From Rhodospirillales bacterium (lineage in GTDB: Bacteria; Pseudomonadota; Alphaproteobacteria; QKFK01; SZUA-500), in assembly GCA_003252195.1 (NCBI GenBank), contig QKFK01000091.1, forward strand, positions 1-30,514: a stretch of DNA of 30,514 nucleotides, in the 5' to 3' direction. The position numbers were made by a program, and so were the translations under genes. Within the stretch, counting starts at the first letter, position 1, and each line of letters opens with the position of its first letter. The notes below the pieces were generated by a model. It saw nothing but the letters and a program-made list of their open reading frames with translations. It had not been told where the DNA came from and made no database searches. Positions 1 to 6,886 of this stretch are shown here, in pieces.

Positions 1-81
1 ATAATTTTATGATTATATTTTAGAAATAATTATGTTATGATTGTAGATATGTAAAAGTAACCTAATATAAGGAGTTGCTAT

Positions 82-360
82 ATGGTATCATCCGTTTCTC
101 TTTCATCAGGAATGCGTTCCAGCCTTAGTTATTTGAGCAAAATAAACAGCGGGATGAATTCAGCTGCGAGTGATTTAGCTTCTTCTACATCGACAAAACA
201 AACCCAAGAAGCCGCTAGCGCCGTGCAATCTGCCAACACCAGTCCGAATGTTATTTATTCGGTTATGAAGCAACAAGCTAACGCCGATAATCAAATGGCA
301 AATTTGTTAAGCGCCAATGCTGCTGCCGCTAAAGGTTCGATTGTTGATATAAAAGCATAA
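82..360 (+). CDS. Small flagellin-like (D0 helix) protein, 92 aa
   Basis: The ATG at 82 follows a clear ribosome binding site (AAGGAG, 70-75). The 92-aa product is Ser/Ala/Asn-rich with no cysteine, signal peptide or membrane segment. Residues about 3-35 (SVSLSSGMRSSLSYLSK onward) resemble the N-terminal D0 helix of alphaproteobacterial flagellins, which open with a hydrophobic-heptad segment followed by a Leu-Ser-Ser-Gly-type turn. The C-terminal half is also predicted helical and rich in N, Q and A. A full flagellin is over 250 aa, so this is at most a miniature or relic. It stands alone and ends in a strong terminator. The flagellin link is inferred from pattern only; it could be an unrelated secreted helical protein. 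Confidence 0.7.
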   Translation: MVSSVSLSSGMRSSLSYLSKINSGMNSAASDLASSTSTKQTQEAASAVQSANTSPNVIYSVMKQQANADNQMANLLSANAAAAKGSIVDIKA

Positions 361-375
361 TCCTTCTTTACCAGT

Positions 376-402
376 AAAAAGCCAGAAGCTCTCTGGCTTT
401 TT
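376..402 (+). terminator. Rho-independent terminator
   Basis: An 11-bp perfect stem (376-386 with 392-402, core AAAAAGCCAGA) with a 5-nt loop, the 3' arm ending in a run of T. It closes the transcript of the 92-aa gene. Confidence 0.85.
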
Positions 403-427
403 TATTTTTAAAATATTTTATTAAAAT

Positions 428-446
428 GATATTGATTCTCATAAAA
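428..446 (+). promoter_or_regulatory. Possible Fur-like metal-regulator site
   Basis: GATATTGATTCTCATAAAA matches the 19-bp E. coli Fur consensus at 13 of 19 positions by eye, with the central TGAT..TCAT symmetry kept. It lies about 120 bases upstream of the Cys-rich mini-protein. Alphaproteobacteria often use other iron regulators and the region is AT-rich, so the match may be chance. Confidence 0.3.
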
Positions 447-461
447 GAGCACTTACATATG

Positions 462-488
462 TTTAGTACCGTAAAAAGCGGTGCTAAA
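462..488 (+). promoter_or_regulatory. Leader hairpin upstream of Cys-rich protein
   Basis: TTTAGTACCG (462-471) pairs with CGGTGCTAAA (479-488) through 10 pairs, one a G-U, with a 7-nt loop. The G-U pair fits an RNA structure better than a DNA operator. There is no T-run after it, so it is not a standard terminator. A 12-codon reading frame (ATG 459 to TAG 497) spans it but has no convincing ribosome binding site. Confidence 0.45.
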
Positions 489-565
489 GCCCTATAGTTT
501 TTACGAAAATGTAAATAAGTTTTATCTAGGACTTTATGTTTTAACTTTATTAAAGGAGAAAAACC

Positions 566-691
566 ATGGGTTGTTGCGGAAGCAAATCTAAAGAAAGTGA
601 AAAATCACAAGAACAAGCAAAATCATCTGAAAAAGAAGGTTCATGCTCTGGCTCAAAAGAAAAAAAAGGTTGTGGTTGCGGTTCTAAATAG
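566..691 (+). CDS. 41-aa cysteine-rich protein
   Basis: The ATG at 566 sits behind a good ribosome binding site (AAAGGAG, 552-558). The 41-aa product starts MGCCGS, has a Lys/Glu/Ser-rich middle, one Cys in GSCSGS, and ends GCGCGSK, giving five cysteines in two terminal clusters. It has no hydrophobic segment. This arrangement suggests a small metal- or Fe-S-binding peptide, but I recognise no family. A terminator overlaps the stop codon, so it is a single-gene transcript. A Fur-like site and a hairpin precede it. The ribosome binding site, flanking terminators and non-random Cys placement argue that it is a real gene. Confidence 0.75.
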   Translation: MGCCGSKSKESEKSQEQAKSSEKEGSCSGSKEKKGCGCGSK

Positions 692-702
692 GAACCTTTT
701 TT
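680..702 (+). terminator. Terminator overlapping the Cys-rich gene stop
   Basis: GGTTC (680-684) and GAACC (692-696) pair around a loop holding the TAG stop, followed by six T. The stem is short but the position and T-run are typical. Confidence 0.6.
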
Positions 703-720
703 AATTTTCCATGCAATCAG

Positions 721-765
721 ATCCCCTCCGTCACCTGCTTTTACGGTGATTTGAAGGGGATTTTT
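721..765 (+). terminator. Second hairpin with T-run
   Basis: ATCCCCT (721-727) pairs with AGGGGAT (755-761), and inner TCACC (731-735) with GGTGA (745-749), followed by TTTTT. It may be a second, backup terminator that insulates the rrf2-mnmA-hydE promoter. Confidence 0.55.
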
Positions 766-778
766 GTATCCATAGCTA

Positions 779-805
779 TTGACTTGTTTTTTTATGTGAT
801 ATAAT
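779..805 (+). promoter_or_regulatory. Promoter of rrf2-mnmA-hydE operon
   Basis: A -35-like TTGACT (779-784) and a -10-like TATAAT (800-805) with a 15-bp spacer, shorter than the usual 17, which could mean activator- or repressor-dependent use. The Rrf2 start codon is 40 bases downstream. Confidence 0.55.
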
Positions 806-806
806 A

Positions 807-821
807 CTACCATTCTGGTAG
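807..821 (+). promoter_or_regulatory. Palindromic operator, likely Rrf2 autoregulatory site
   Basis: CTACCA-TTC-TGGTAG is a perfect 6-bp inverted repeat directly after the -10 element, over the expected transcription start and 23 bases before the Rrf2 start codon. Rrf2 proteins are dimers that bind such dyads and commonly repress their own promoters. The assignment is by position and symmetry. Confidence 0.5.
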
Positions 822-844
822 AGATTAGATATTAAGGAACCAAG

Positions 845-1255
845 ATGAAACTATCCACCCGCTCTCGTTATGGCTTAAGATTTATGGTTGAGCTCGCGCT
901 AAATTATGGCAAAGAAGCCCCAACTACTTTAAACACAGCCTCACAAAACCAAAATATTTCTGAGAAATATTTGAGTAAATTGGTAATTCCCTTACGCAAA
1001 GCAGGGCTAGTAAAATCTGAACGAGGAATAAACGGTGGTTGCCGTCTGGCTAAAGCCCCTAGCGAGATAACATTATTAGAAATAATTCGCCCTTTAGAAG
1101 GTGGCTTAGAACCCGTGTCTTGCGTAAAAAATCAAACCAAATGCAATAAGAGCCCTTTTTGCCCAACACGTAAAATTTGGTGTGAGCTAGATGGGGTTAT
1201 TTCCGATTATTTATCATCTAAAAAACTATCGGAATTAATAGATTTAGGATTATAA
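845..1255 (+). CDS. Rrf2 family transcriptional regulator with Fe-S cysteines
   Basis: A 136-aa winged-helix regulator, the usual Rrf2 length. The N-terminus (MKLSTRSRYGLRFMVELAL) is the family signature and SEKYLSKLVIPLRKAGLVKSERGINGGCRL is the recognition helix and wing. Cysteines at 93, 100, 106 and 113 fall in the loop that binds an Fe-S cluster in IscR and NsrR, so it probably senses Fe-S status, oxygen or NO. C66 is extra. Start chosen at ATG 845 with AAGGA just upstream. It is followed 2 bases later by mnmA and then hydE, so it likely controls this operon and itself through the palindrome at its promoter. Whether it is an IscR orthologue cannot be decided here; no isc genes adjoin it. 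Confidence 0.9.
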   Translation: MKLSTRSRYGLRFMVELALNYGKEAPTTLNTASQNQNISEKYLSKLVIPLRKAGLVKSERGINGGCRLAKAPSEITLLEIIRPLEGGLEPVSCVKNQTKCNKSPFCPTRKIWCELDGVISDYLSSKKLSELIDLGL

Positions 1256-1257
1256 AA

Positions 1258-2334
1258 ATGAATAAGAAAAAAGTTATCGTGGGTTTAAGTGGCGGAGTTG
1301 ATTCGGCAGTATCTGCGGTTATGTTAAAAGAAGCAGGCTATGACGTTACAGGTGTCACTATGGCCATATATGACGCAAAAGCTGGCACGTCAAAAACTCA
1401 CTCACACAAAAACGCCTGCTACGATTGCGATGAAGAAAAAGATGTAGAAGCTGCCCGCGAGCTATGCAAAAAAATTGATATACCTTTTCATGTTTTTGAT
1501 TGTATCGATGAATATAAAAAAGTGGTATTGGCCTATTTTAAGGAAACATATTTAAGAGGAGCCACACCTAACCCTTGCGTTAGATGCAACCATTTAATGA
1601 AATTTGGGGCAATCCCTGCCCTTGCCAAACAAAGCAACATAGAGTTTGATTATTTTGCCACAGGTCATTATGCCCAAATTGACAAGAGCAATAACGGCAG
1701 ATTCTTTTTAAAAAAAGCTCATGACAGCAAAAAAGATCAAACATATTTTTTATACCGCCTTTCTCAAGAATCCTTGGCTCAAACATTGTTCCCTCTTGGG
1801 GGCATGACCAAAGCCCAAACCCGTGAATTGGCCGCCAAATATGGATTAGAAATTCATGACAAACCAGATAGCCAAGATTTTTATTCTGGTGATTATAACG
1901 ACATTTTACAAATGCCCCCTCGCAAAGGGAACATCACCTTCAAAGATGGAACTATCTTAGGCGAGCATGAAGGTTTTTGGAACTACACCATCGGTCAACG
2001 CAAAGGACTTAACGTGTCTTATAGCGAACCATTATATGTGATTGATGTAAATGCGCACAAGAACGAGGTTACTGTAGGTACAGAAGCCGATACATTTAGT
2101 TCTGAATGTGATTTATCAGATTGGTTTTCTCCTCTTAGTGTAGAAGAATTAAATGGTAAAAAACTAAGCGCTAAAATCCGCTCATCACAAACCAACCCTG
2201 AAGAAGCAATAGTTAGCGAAGCTGATGGTAAAATAAAAGTATCTTTTACAAATCCTCAAAAAGCTATAACCAAGGGTCAATCTTTGGTGCTGTATGACAA
2301 TGATATTTTAATTGGAGGCGGAACTATAGCATGA
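1258..2334 (+). CDS. MnmA/TrmU-like tRNA 2-thiouridylase, lacking second catalytic Cys
   Basis: A 358-aa protein with full MnmA architecture: PP-loop SGGVDS (11-16) for ATP, TPNPCVRCNHLMKFG (103-117) with the nucleophile-equivalent Cys110, FATGHYA, KKDQTYFLYRL, and a C-terminal beta-barrel ending ILIGGGTIA. MnmA adenylates U34 of tRNA and inserts sulfur. In canonical MnmA the motif SQDICFV supplies the second catalytic cysteine (Cys199 in E. coli). Here the stretch reads PDSQDFYSGDY (203-213), with no Cys between 111 and 283. An extra CxxC (54/57) lies near the CxxC at 107/110, which might bind a cluster or metal. It overlaps hydE by 4 bases (ATGA). It may be a paralog specialised in sulfur transfer linked to HydE, or an Fe-S-dependent thiouridylase. 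Confidence 0.85.
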   Translation: MNKKKVIVGLSGGVDSAVSAVMLKEAGYDVTGVTMAIYDAKAGTSKTHSHKNACYDCDEEKDVEAARELCKKIDIPFHVFDCIDEYKKVVLAYFKETYLRGATPNPCVRCNHLMKFGAIPALAKQSNIEFDYFATGHYAQIDKSNNGRFFLKKAHDSKKDQTYFLYRLSQESLAQTLFPLGGMTKAQTRELAAKYGLEIHDKPDSQDFYSGDYNDILQMPPRKGNITFKDGTILGEHEGFWNYTIGQRKGLNVSYSEPLYVIDVNAHKNEVTVGTEADTFSSECDLSDWFSPLSVEELNGKKLSAKIRSSQTNPEEAIVSEADGKIKVSFTNPQKAITKGQSLVLYDNDILIGGGTIA

Positions 2335-3380
2335 GCGAATTATTACAGATAATATTAAAAGCCGAAGAAACTCATCAGCTAAGCAAAGATGAGATTATAA
2401 CTTTATTATCTGATGATACATGCAACCAAGTTTTAGTGCAGACCGCTGACAGAGTTCGTCAAAAATATATTGGAGATGAGGTTGAGCTCAGAGGACTCTT
2501 AGAGTTTTCTAACTATTGTAAACAAGATTGTCTTTATTGTGGTTTGCGACGCTCTAACCGCGAAATAAATCGTTATCGCTTAAGCAAAGAAGAAATTATA
2601 GATTTTGCCGAAAAAGGCTATGCCTATGGCTATCGCACCATTGTAATGCAGTCTGGTGAAGATGGACAATTCTCAAATGATGAGATATGTGGGCTATTGC
2701 ATGAAATGAAAAGAATCGGTTTTGCAGTAACCCTCAGCATTGGCGAAAAATCTTATGATGAATATAAAGCTTTTAAAGCAGCTGGGGCTGACAGGTACCT
2801 TTTAAGGATAGAAACTACGGATTCGGAACTATATCATTTCTTAAACCCAGAAAAAAGCCACCAAAACCGCTTTGAATGCTTAAACAATTTACGCAAACTT
2901 GGATATGAGGTAGGCAGTGGCATAATGGTAGGGTTACCCAACCAAAGCTTAGAATCTATTGCCAATGACTTGTTATATTTCAAAGAATTTGACATGGATA
3001 TGCTTGGAATTGGTCCATTTATTCCCAATCCCAACACTCCTCTTGCCTTAGAAAAGACTGCCGAGTTTAAGCTTGCGGTTAAAACCATGGCACTGGCTCG
3101 TATTCTAATGCCAGACATAAACATTCCTGCCACCACCGCTATGGAAACACTTGATAAAAGAGGCCGAGAAAAAGCCCTAATGTGTGGTGCAAATGTGGTT
3201 ATGCCTAATATTACCGAAGGTGATTATCGCAAGTTATATGAGCTATACCCAGGGAAAATTTGCGTAGATGAAAGCCCCGTACAATGTTCATCTTGCATTA
3301 GAGTAAAGATTAAAGCATTGGGCAGAAAAGTATCTGAAGGCTTTGGTTTTCGTAAAAAAGCTAAATCTTTGCAAAGATGA
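2331..3380 (+). CDS. hydE: [FeFe]-hydrogenase H-cluster maturase HydE (radical SAM)
   Basis: A 349-aa radical-SAM enzyme. CKQDCLYC holds the CxxxCxxC motif at C63, C67 and C70 for the SAM-binding [4Fe-4S] cluster. The C-terminal CVDESPVQCSSC places cysteines at 311, 319 and 322, matching the spacing of the auxiliary-cluster cysteines of HydE. The middle shows the TIM-barrel strands (YGYRTIVMQSGEDG, GADRYLLRIETTD, GSGIMVGLPNQ). HydE acts with HydF and HydG to build the diiron site of [FeFe]-hydrogenase. The start ATG overlaps the mnmA stop, so the two are translationally coupled. HydF, HydG and hydrogenase genes are not in the window. PylB and BioB relatives are less likely given the cysteine pattern. 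Confidence 0.9.
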   Translation: MSELLQIILKAEETHQLSKDEIITLLSDDTCNQVLVQTADRVRQKYIGDEVELRGLLEFSNYCKQDCLYCGLRRSNREINRYRLSKEEIIDFAEKGYAYGYRTIVMQSGEDGQFSNDEICGLLHEMKRIGFAVTLSIGEKSYDEYKAFKAAGADRYLLRIETTDSELYHFLNPEKSHQNRFECLNNLRKLGYEVGSGIMVGLPNQSLESIANDLLYFKEFDMDMLGIGPFIPNPNTPLALEKTAEFKLAVKTMALARILMPDINIPATTAMETLDKRGREKALMCGANVVMPNITEGDYRKLYELYPGKICVDESPVQCSSCIRVKIKALGRKVSEGFGFRKKAKSLQR

Positions 3381-3471
3381 TTTTATAATATAAATCTCTA
3401 AAATATTTCGCAAAAACAATTATATATATGATAGAATGTTTTGCGGTGCGTATGTTTTTAAGGAGATTTAT

Positions 3472-4326
3472 ATGCCAAACACTAAAGCTAATATTGCTAT
3501 TTGCTACGACTTTGACGGAACTCTTGCCCCTGGTAATATGCAAGAGCGTACTTTTATTCCGAAGCTCAAAATGGAGAAAAAAGAATTCTGGGATATGATT
3601 AATGATTTTGCCAAAGAACGAGATATGGACGAGTTATTATCATATATGCTCCACACCATCACTCTAGCAAAAGAACGTAATGTTAGTATTTCTCGTGAAG
3701 ACATGATTGGCTATGGCAAAGACATTCAGTTCTTTAAGGGTGTTCCTGAGTGGTTTGAAAGAATCACCGCTTTTGGCAAAAGCTTTAACGTTGATATTGA
3801 GCATTTTATTATTTCATCAGGTTTGCGTGAAATGATTGAGGGAACGTCAATTGCTCATAATTTCCGCCATATATTTGCTTCAGGTTTTATATATGACGAG
3901 AATAATGAAGCTCTATGGCCAGGAACTGCGGTTAACTACACTAACAAGACGCAATATTTGTTCCGCATCAACAAAGGCATCATTAACTCATATGAAAACA
4001 AAGATATGAACCGCCATATTCCATCTGATGAGCGAGTTGTTCCTTTTTCTAATATGATATATATCGGTGATGGAGAAACTGATGTGCCTTGTATGAAGCT
4101 TATCAAATCTCAGAATGGTTATGCTATTGCAGTTTATGAAGAAGGCAAAGGCCCAGAAGATGGCAAACCAGCCCCCAAAACCACAGCGACAGAATTAGTT
4201 ACCCTAAATCGTGCTGACTATATGGCAGCAACGGATTATAGCGAAGGGGCTAAACTTGATAAAATTGTCAAAGGTATAATTGAAAAGATTGCTGTTGAAA
4301 CAGATTTAAAATCTCTTAAAGGATAA
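3472..4326 (+). CDS. HAD-superfamily phosphatase
   Basis: A 284-aa protein starting at ATG 3472, behind AAGGAG (3459-3464); an upstream in-frame ATG at 3436 has no such site. HAD motif I is CYDFDGTL with nucleophile Asp13 and acid/base Asp15, motif II is FIISSGLREM, and motif IV is IYIGDGETDVPCMKL. The roughly 100-residue helical insert between motifs I and II is a C1-type cap, as in phosphoserine-phosphatase-like enzymes acting on small phosphorylated molecules. There is no signal peptide, so it is cytosolic. The substrate is unknown. It is a single-gene transcript ending in a strong terminator. Confidence 0.85.
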   Translation: MPNTKANIAICYDFDGTLAPGNMQERTFIPKLKMEKKEFWDMINDFAKERDMDELLSYMLHTITLAKERNVSISREDMIGYGKDIQFFKGVPEWFERITAFGKSFNVDIEHFIISSGLREMIEGTSIAHNFRHIFASGFIYDENNEALWPGTAVNYTNKTQYLFRINKGIINSYENKDMNRHIPSDERVVPFSNMIYIGDGETDVPCMKLIKSQNGYAIAVYEEGKGPEDGKPAPKTTATELVTLNRADYMAATDYSEGAKLDKIVKGIIEKIAVETDLKSLKG

Positions 4327-4341
4327 TCCTACCTACAACAC

Positions 4342-4371
4342 AAAAGCCCCAACGTTGTTTGGGGCTTTTTT
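4342..4371. terminator. Bidirectional terminator
   Basis: AAAAGCCCCAA (4342-4352) pairs perfectly with TTGGGGCTTTT (4359-4369) around a 6-nt loop, with T-runs on both strands. It serves the HAD gene rightward and the TetR-protease-YwqK operon leftward. Confidence 0.85.
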
Positions 4372-4417
4372 CGTTATATTTATGAGTAATCTGACTAATT
4401 AGCAAAGCTGTAAAACT

Positions 4418-5536
4418 TTATTTTGCAGATTTTCTCCAATCTTTATCATATGGAGATATTGCCATTAAAAAATCTTGGTTTATTTTTTTAAAATTAGGAT
4501 TTTCTTTATATGGGCATTCTCTTTGATCTTTAGCAATTTGATATTTTTTCTGATACCTATCTTTCCCCATATCATCAGGACCTAGGTTTTCTCCGTGCCA
4601 ATAATATTTAATAAATCCGTTATCGTGAAACGCTCCATGTTTTTTATTAGGCTCTGAGTAGCAGGTTTGTTCAACCAGAGCACCATTTAGATATTCCTTT
4701 TGTTCACCTAAAAAATAACCTTTATGAGAATAATTAACCTCATTACGAATACGTCCTAGTTCATCAAAGCTAACAAATTTTTGAACCATGCCATCAAGCA
4801 TATATTCTTTTGAAATCACTTTATCTTTATAAAAGTGAACTTGAACGCCGTCTTTTTTTCCATTTTTATAATTGGTAATTTGGGTTAAAAACCCTTCTTC
4901 ATCATACAAAAAACTCAAGCCATTTAACTGCTTGTTTTTATAGTTTTTGAACCCAAGCATTAGTCCATCATCATTAATATCTATAAAGCCACCATTTGCT
5001 ATTTCGTTATCTTCGTATTCAGAAGATATATACTCATCTTCACCTATAAATATTTTTGCTTTTCCTCTTAATAGATTGTTTTTATATGTCAGTGATTTTA
5101 TAAGCCCTTTACCCTTATTCCAAATGCCCGCTGGACCATTTAACAAGGTTTCATATCTTTGCCCCTTAAGCTGATATTCCTCAACCATAAGGTCATTTTT
5201 TACAACATGGAGAATCCGAGGAACATCTTTATCATCAACATATATAAAAGCTTTTGCCTTGGCCTCACTATTAGAAAAACTATAAGTTTTTTGCCAATTA
5301 TTTTTAACTACATATAAGCCTAATTTTTCTCTATAGACATTAGCGAAAAGGTCAATTTCTTCAACATCTAGTTTTTCTGAATAATCTACCCCGCGCATCA
5401 TAATTTCGGCAAAACTTTGCTCATGTTTTTCTGAAATATCGGGGCCAAGCAAACCATAATTTAGCCACACAAAGAAAATTAGCAGACACGCGCCAATCCA
5501 AAATACTTTATTAGACTGTTGTTTGTCCTTTACCAT
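4418..5536 (-). CDS. Membrane-anchored YwqK/MORN-variant repeat protein
   Basis: A 372-aa protein with one N-terminal membrane segment (residues about 10-29, VFWIGACLLIFFVWLNYGLL) and a large domain probably on the periplasmic side. From about residue 120 to 330 it carries degenerate repeats of the form Y-x-N-G-x-x-x-G-x-x-x-x-Y (for example NYKNGKKDGVQVHFYKD, KGYFLGEQKEYLNGAL). These are typical of the MORN-variant/YwqK family, sometimes annotated as antitoxin or as cell-surface repeat proteins. It overlaps the preceding metalloprotease gene by 7 bases, so the two are translationally coupled and probably partners. The molecular role is unknown. Confidence 0.8.
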   Translation of the reverse strand: MVKDKQQSNKVFWIGACLLIFFVWLNYGLLGPDISEKHEQSFAEIMMRGVDYSEKLDVEEIDLFANVYREKLGLYVVKNNWQKTYSFSNSEAKAKAFIYVDDKDVPRILHVVKNDLMVEEYQLKGQRYETLLNGPAGIWNKGKGLIKSLTYKNNLLRGKAKIFIGEDEYISSEYEDNEIANGGFIDINDDGLMLGFKNYKNKQLNGLSFLYDEEGFLTQITNYKNGKKDGVQVHFYKDKVISKEYMLDGMVQKFVSFDELGRIRNEVNYSHKGYFLGEQKEYLNGALVEQTCYSEPNKKHGAFHDNGFIKYYWHGENLGPDDMGKDRYQKKYQIAKDQRECPYKENPNFKKINQDFLMAISPYDKDWRKSAK

Positions 5537-6108
5537 CTGATATACGCACTAAGACCGTTAAACATGCCATTTATATACATATAATAACCCACTATACTAA
5601 CCACAATATAAAAGAATATGCTTGGGTAATGCTTAAGAAGCACTCTTATATCTGTACGAGATGGAATCGCATTCTCAATCAATATGGTCTGAACCAACAC
5701 ATAAAACACATAATTAAGCAATGTTGGTGCTAAATAATTAGTAAGATTTTGATTAACCCAATATCCAAATGGCAACAATGACAATGGGGCTAAAGCTGCT
5801 GGCAATGTGTTATAAAATGTTAAATTATAAAAGCCTACACTTCCCATAACATATGTTCCATCACCTGCATTGCGTGGCATTAACTGAAATGACGTTGGCT
5901 TAGCATTTAAGAACCCACCTACCATAAAGTGGCTTAGCTCATGAAGCAATGTGCCTGGAATATTAATAAGAGCCGCAACATATATATTGCGATATGTGGC
6001 ATATTTCATACGAGTTAGGAATATAACCAGCGTGATTAAGATAAACCGATTAGTAAAAAGATTATGCAAAAACTCTCTACTCTGTATTGTTGCAAGAAAA
6101 TGCATCAT
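5530..6108 (-). CDS. Membrane zinc metalloprotease with HELSH motif (M50-like)
   Basis: A 192-aa integral membrane protein with about five hydrophobic segments. HELSH (56-60) within a hydrophobic helix is an HExxH zinc/catalytic motif, as in site-2/M50 proteases, and NAIPSRTDIRVLL (about 146-158) could hold the third ligand. It is short for the family and has no PDZ or CBS domain. The start is the first of two adjacent ATGs at 6108, 10 bases after the TetR stop. It overlaps the YwqK-like gene by 7 bases, which suggests that protein is its substrate or partner. Proteolytic activity is inferred from the motif. Confidence 0.8.
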   Translation of the reverse strand: MMHFLATIQSREFLHNLFTNRFILITLVIFLTRMKYATYRNIYVAALINIPGTLLHELSHFMVGGFLNAKPTSFQLMPRNAGDGTYVMGSVGFYNLTFYNTLPAALAPLSLLPFGYWVNQNLTNYLAPTLLNYVFYVLVQTILIENAIPSRTDIRVLLKHYPSIFFYIVVSIVGYYMYINGMFNGLSAYIRW

Positions 6109-6118
6109 TATCCGTCAC

Positions 6119-6733
6119 CTATTTTTTGCTCATTGCCATTAAGCCAGCAATATATGTATTCGCTAAAATTAAATTTACCGTTTTATTATCGTTGCCACCA
6201 ATTATGGTGTTCTTTGCACCTCTAATAACCGAGCAAGTTGAAAACAAAGCAAGCCATAACACTCGTGCAGCTCTTTTAGCTTCCTTTTTGCTAAGATAAT
6301 AAAAGAATTTGCAAAAAGGTATTTCCAACATGCGCAATAGTTTCACTAATCTACGCAAATACCATCTTGGATATGGCTTATTATAAGCACTATGACTCTG
6401 AACAATTAATTGCCATAAATTTTGATTCTCTTCTGTAAAAGTAACAAACTCAACAAAGATTATTTGCAGCTCCTCATATGAGTTTGCATCTTTTTCTGCG
6501 AGTTTATCTTTCAAATATTCTTCTAACTTATTAAATGTCTTTGTATTCACGTGTAATAAATAATCTTCAAAATCATTAAAGATATTATACAAAGTGCCCA
6601 CAGAATAGCCAATCACTCCTGCAACCGCGCGAGTAGTTAAAGATTCAACTCCTTGATAACAAGCGATGTCATAACCAGCCTTTACAGCAATTTCTATAAG
6701 CTCTTCTCGTGAATGATCATTACGGCGACCCAT
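6119..6733 (-). CDS. TetR family transcriptional regulator
   Basis: A 204-aa protein. The helix-turn-helix lies at residues about 28-52 (GVESLTTRAVAGVIGYSVGT, then LYNIFND), the TetR signature, followed by an all-helical ligand and dimer domain. The start is taken as ATG 6733, with AGGGG six bases upstream; an in-frame TTG at 6739 is also possible. It heads a leftward operon with the membrane protease and YwqK-like protein and diverges from marC. The dyad TGAAC-AAA-GTTCA, 20-30 bases upstream of its start, is the likely operator, so autoregulation is expected. The ligand is unknown. Confidence 0.88.
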   Translation of the reverse strand: MGRRNDHSREELIEIAVKAGYDIACYQGVESLTTRAVAGVIGYSVGTLYNIFNDFEDYLLHVNTKTFNKLEEYLKDKLAEKDANSYEELQIIFVEFVTFTEENQNLWQLIVQSHSAYNKPYPRWYLRRLVKLLRMLEIPFCKFFYYLSKKEAKRAARVLWLALFSTCSVIRGAKNTIIGGNDNKTVNLILANTYIAGLMAMSKK

Positions 6734-6753
6734 ATGCAACCCCTAGGTTATTG

Positions 6754-6766
6754 TGAACAAAGTTCA
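6754..6766 (-). promoter_or_regulatory. Likely TetR operator
   Basis: TGAAC-AAA-GTTCA is a perfect 5-bp inverted repeat in the tetR-marC divergent intergenic region, close to the TetR start. Short dyads at this position are the usual autoregulatory sites of TetR proteins. The assignment is by position only. Confidence 0.5.
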
Positions 6767-6886
6767 GTAATATAGATTATCCACTTATATCAATTAAAAT
6801 TAAGTTACTTTTTTAGCGATTTCATTTGAAAAAACATATACCACGCGATATGAATATAAGTAACAACCCCCAAAATAGAGATAAAT

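Noticed and set aside
459..497. 12-codon possible leader peptide over the 462-488 hairpin
   Set aside because: No convincing ribosome binding site and no regulatory codon run; probably chance.
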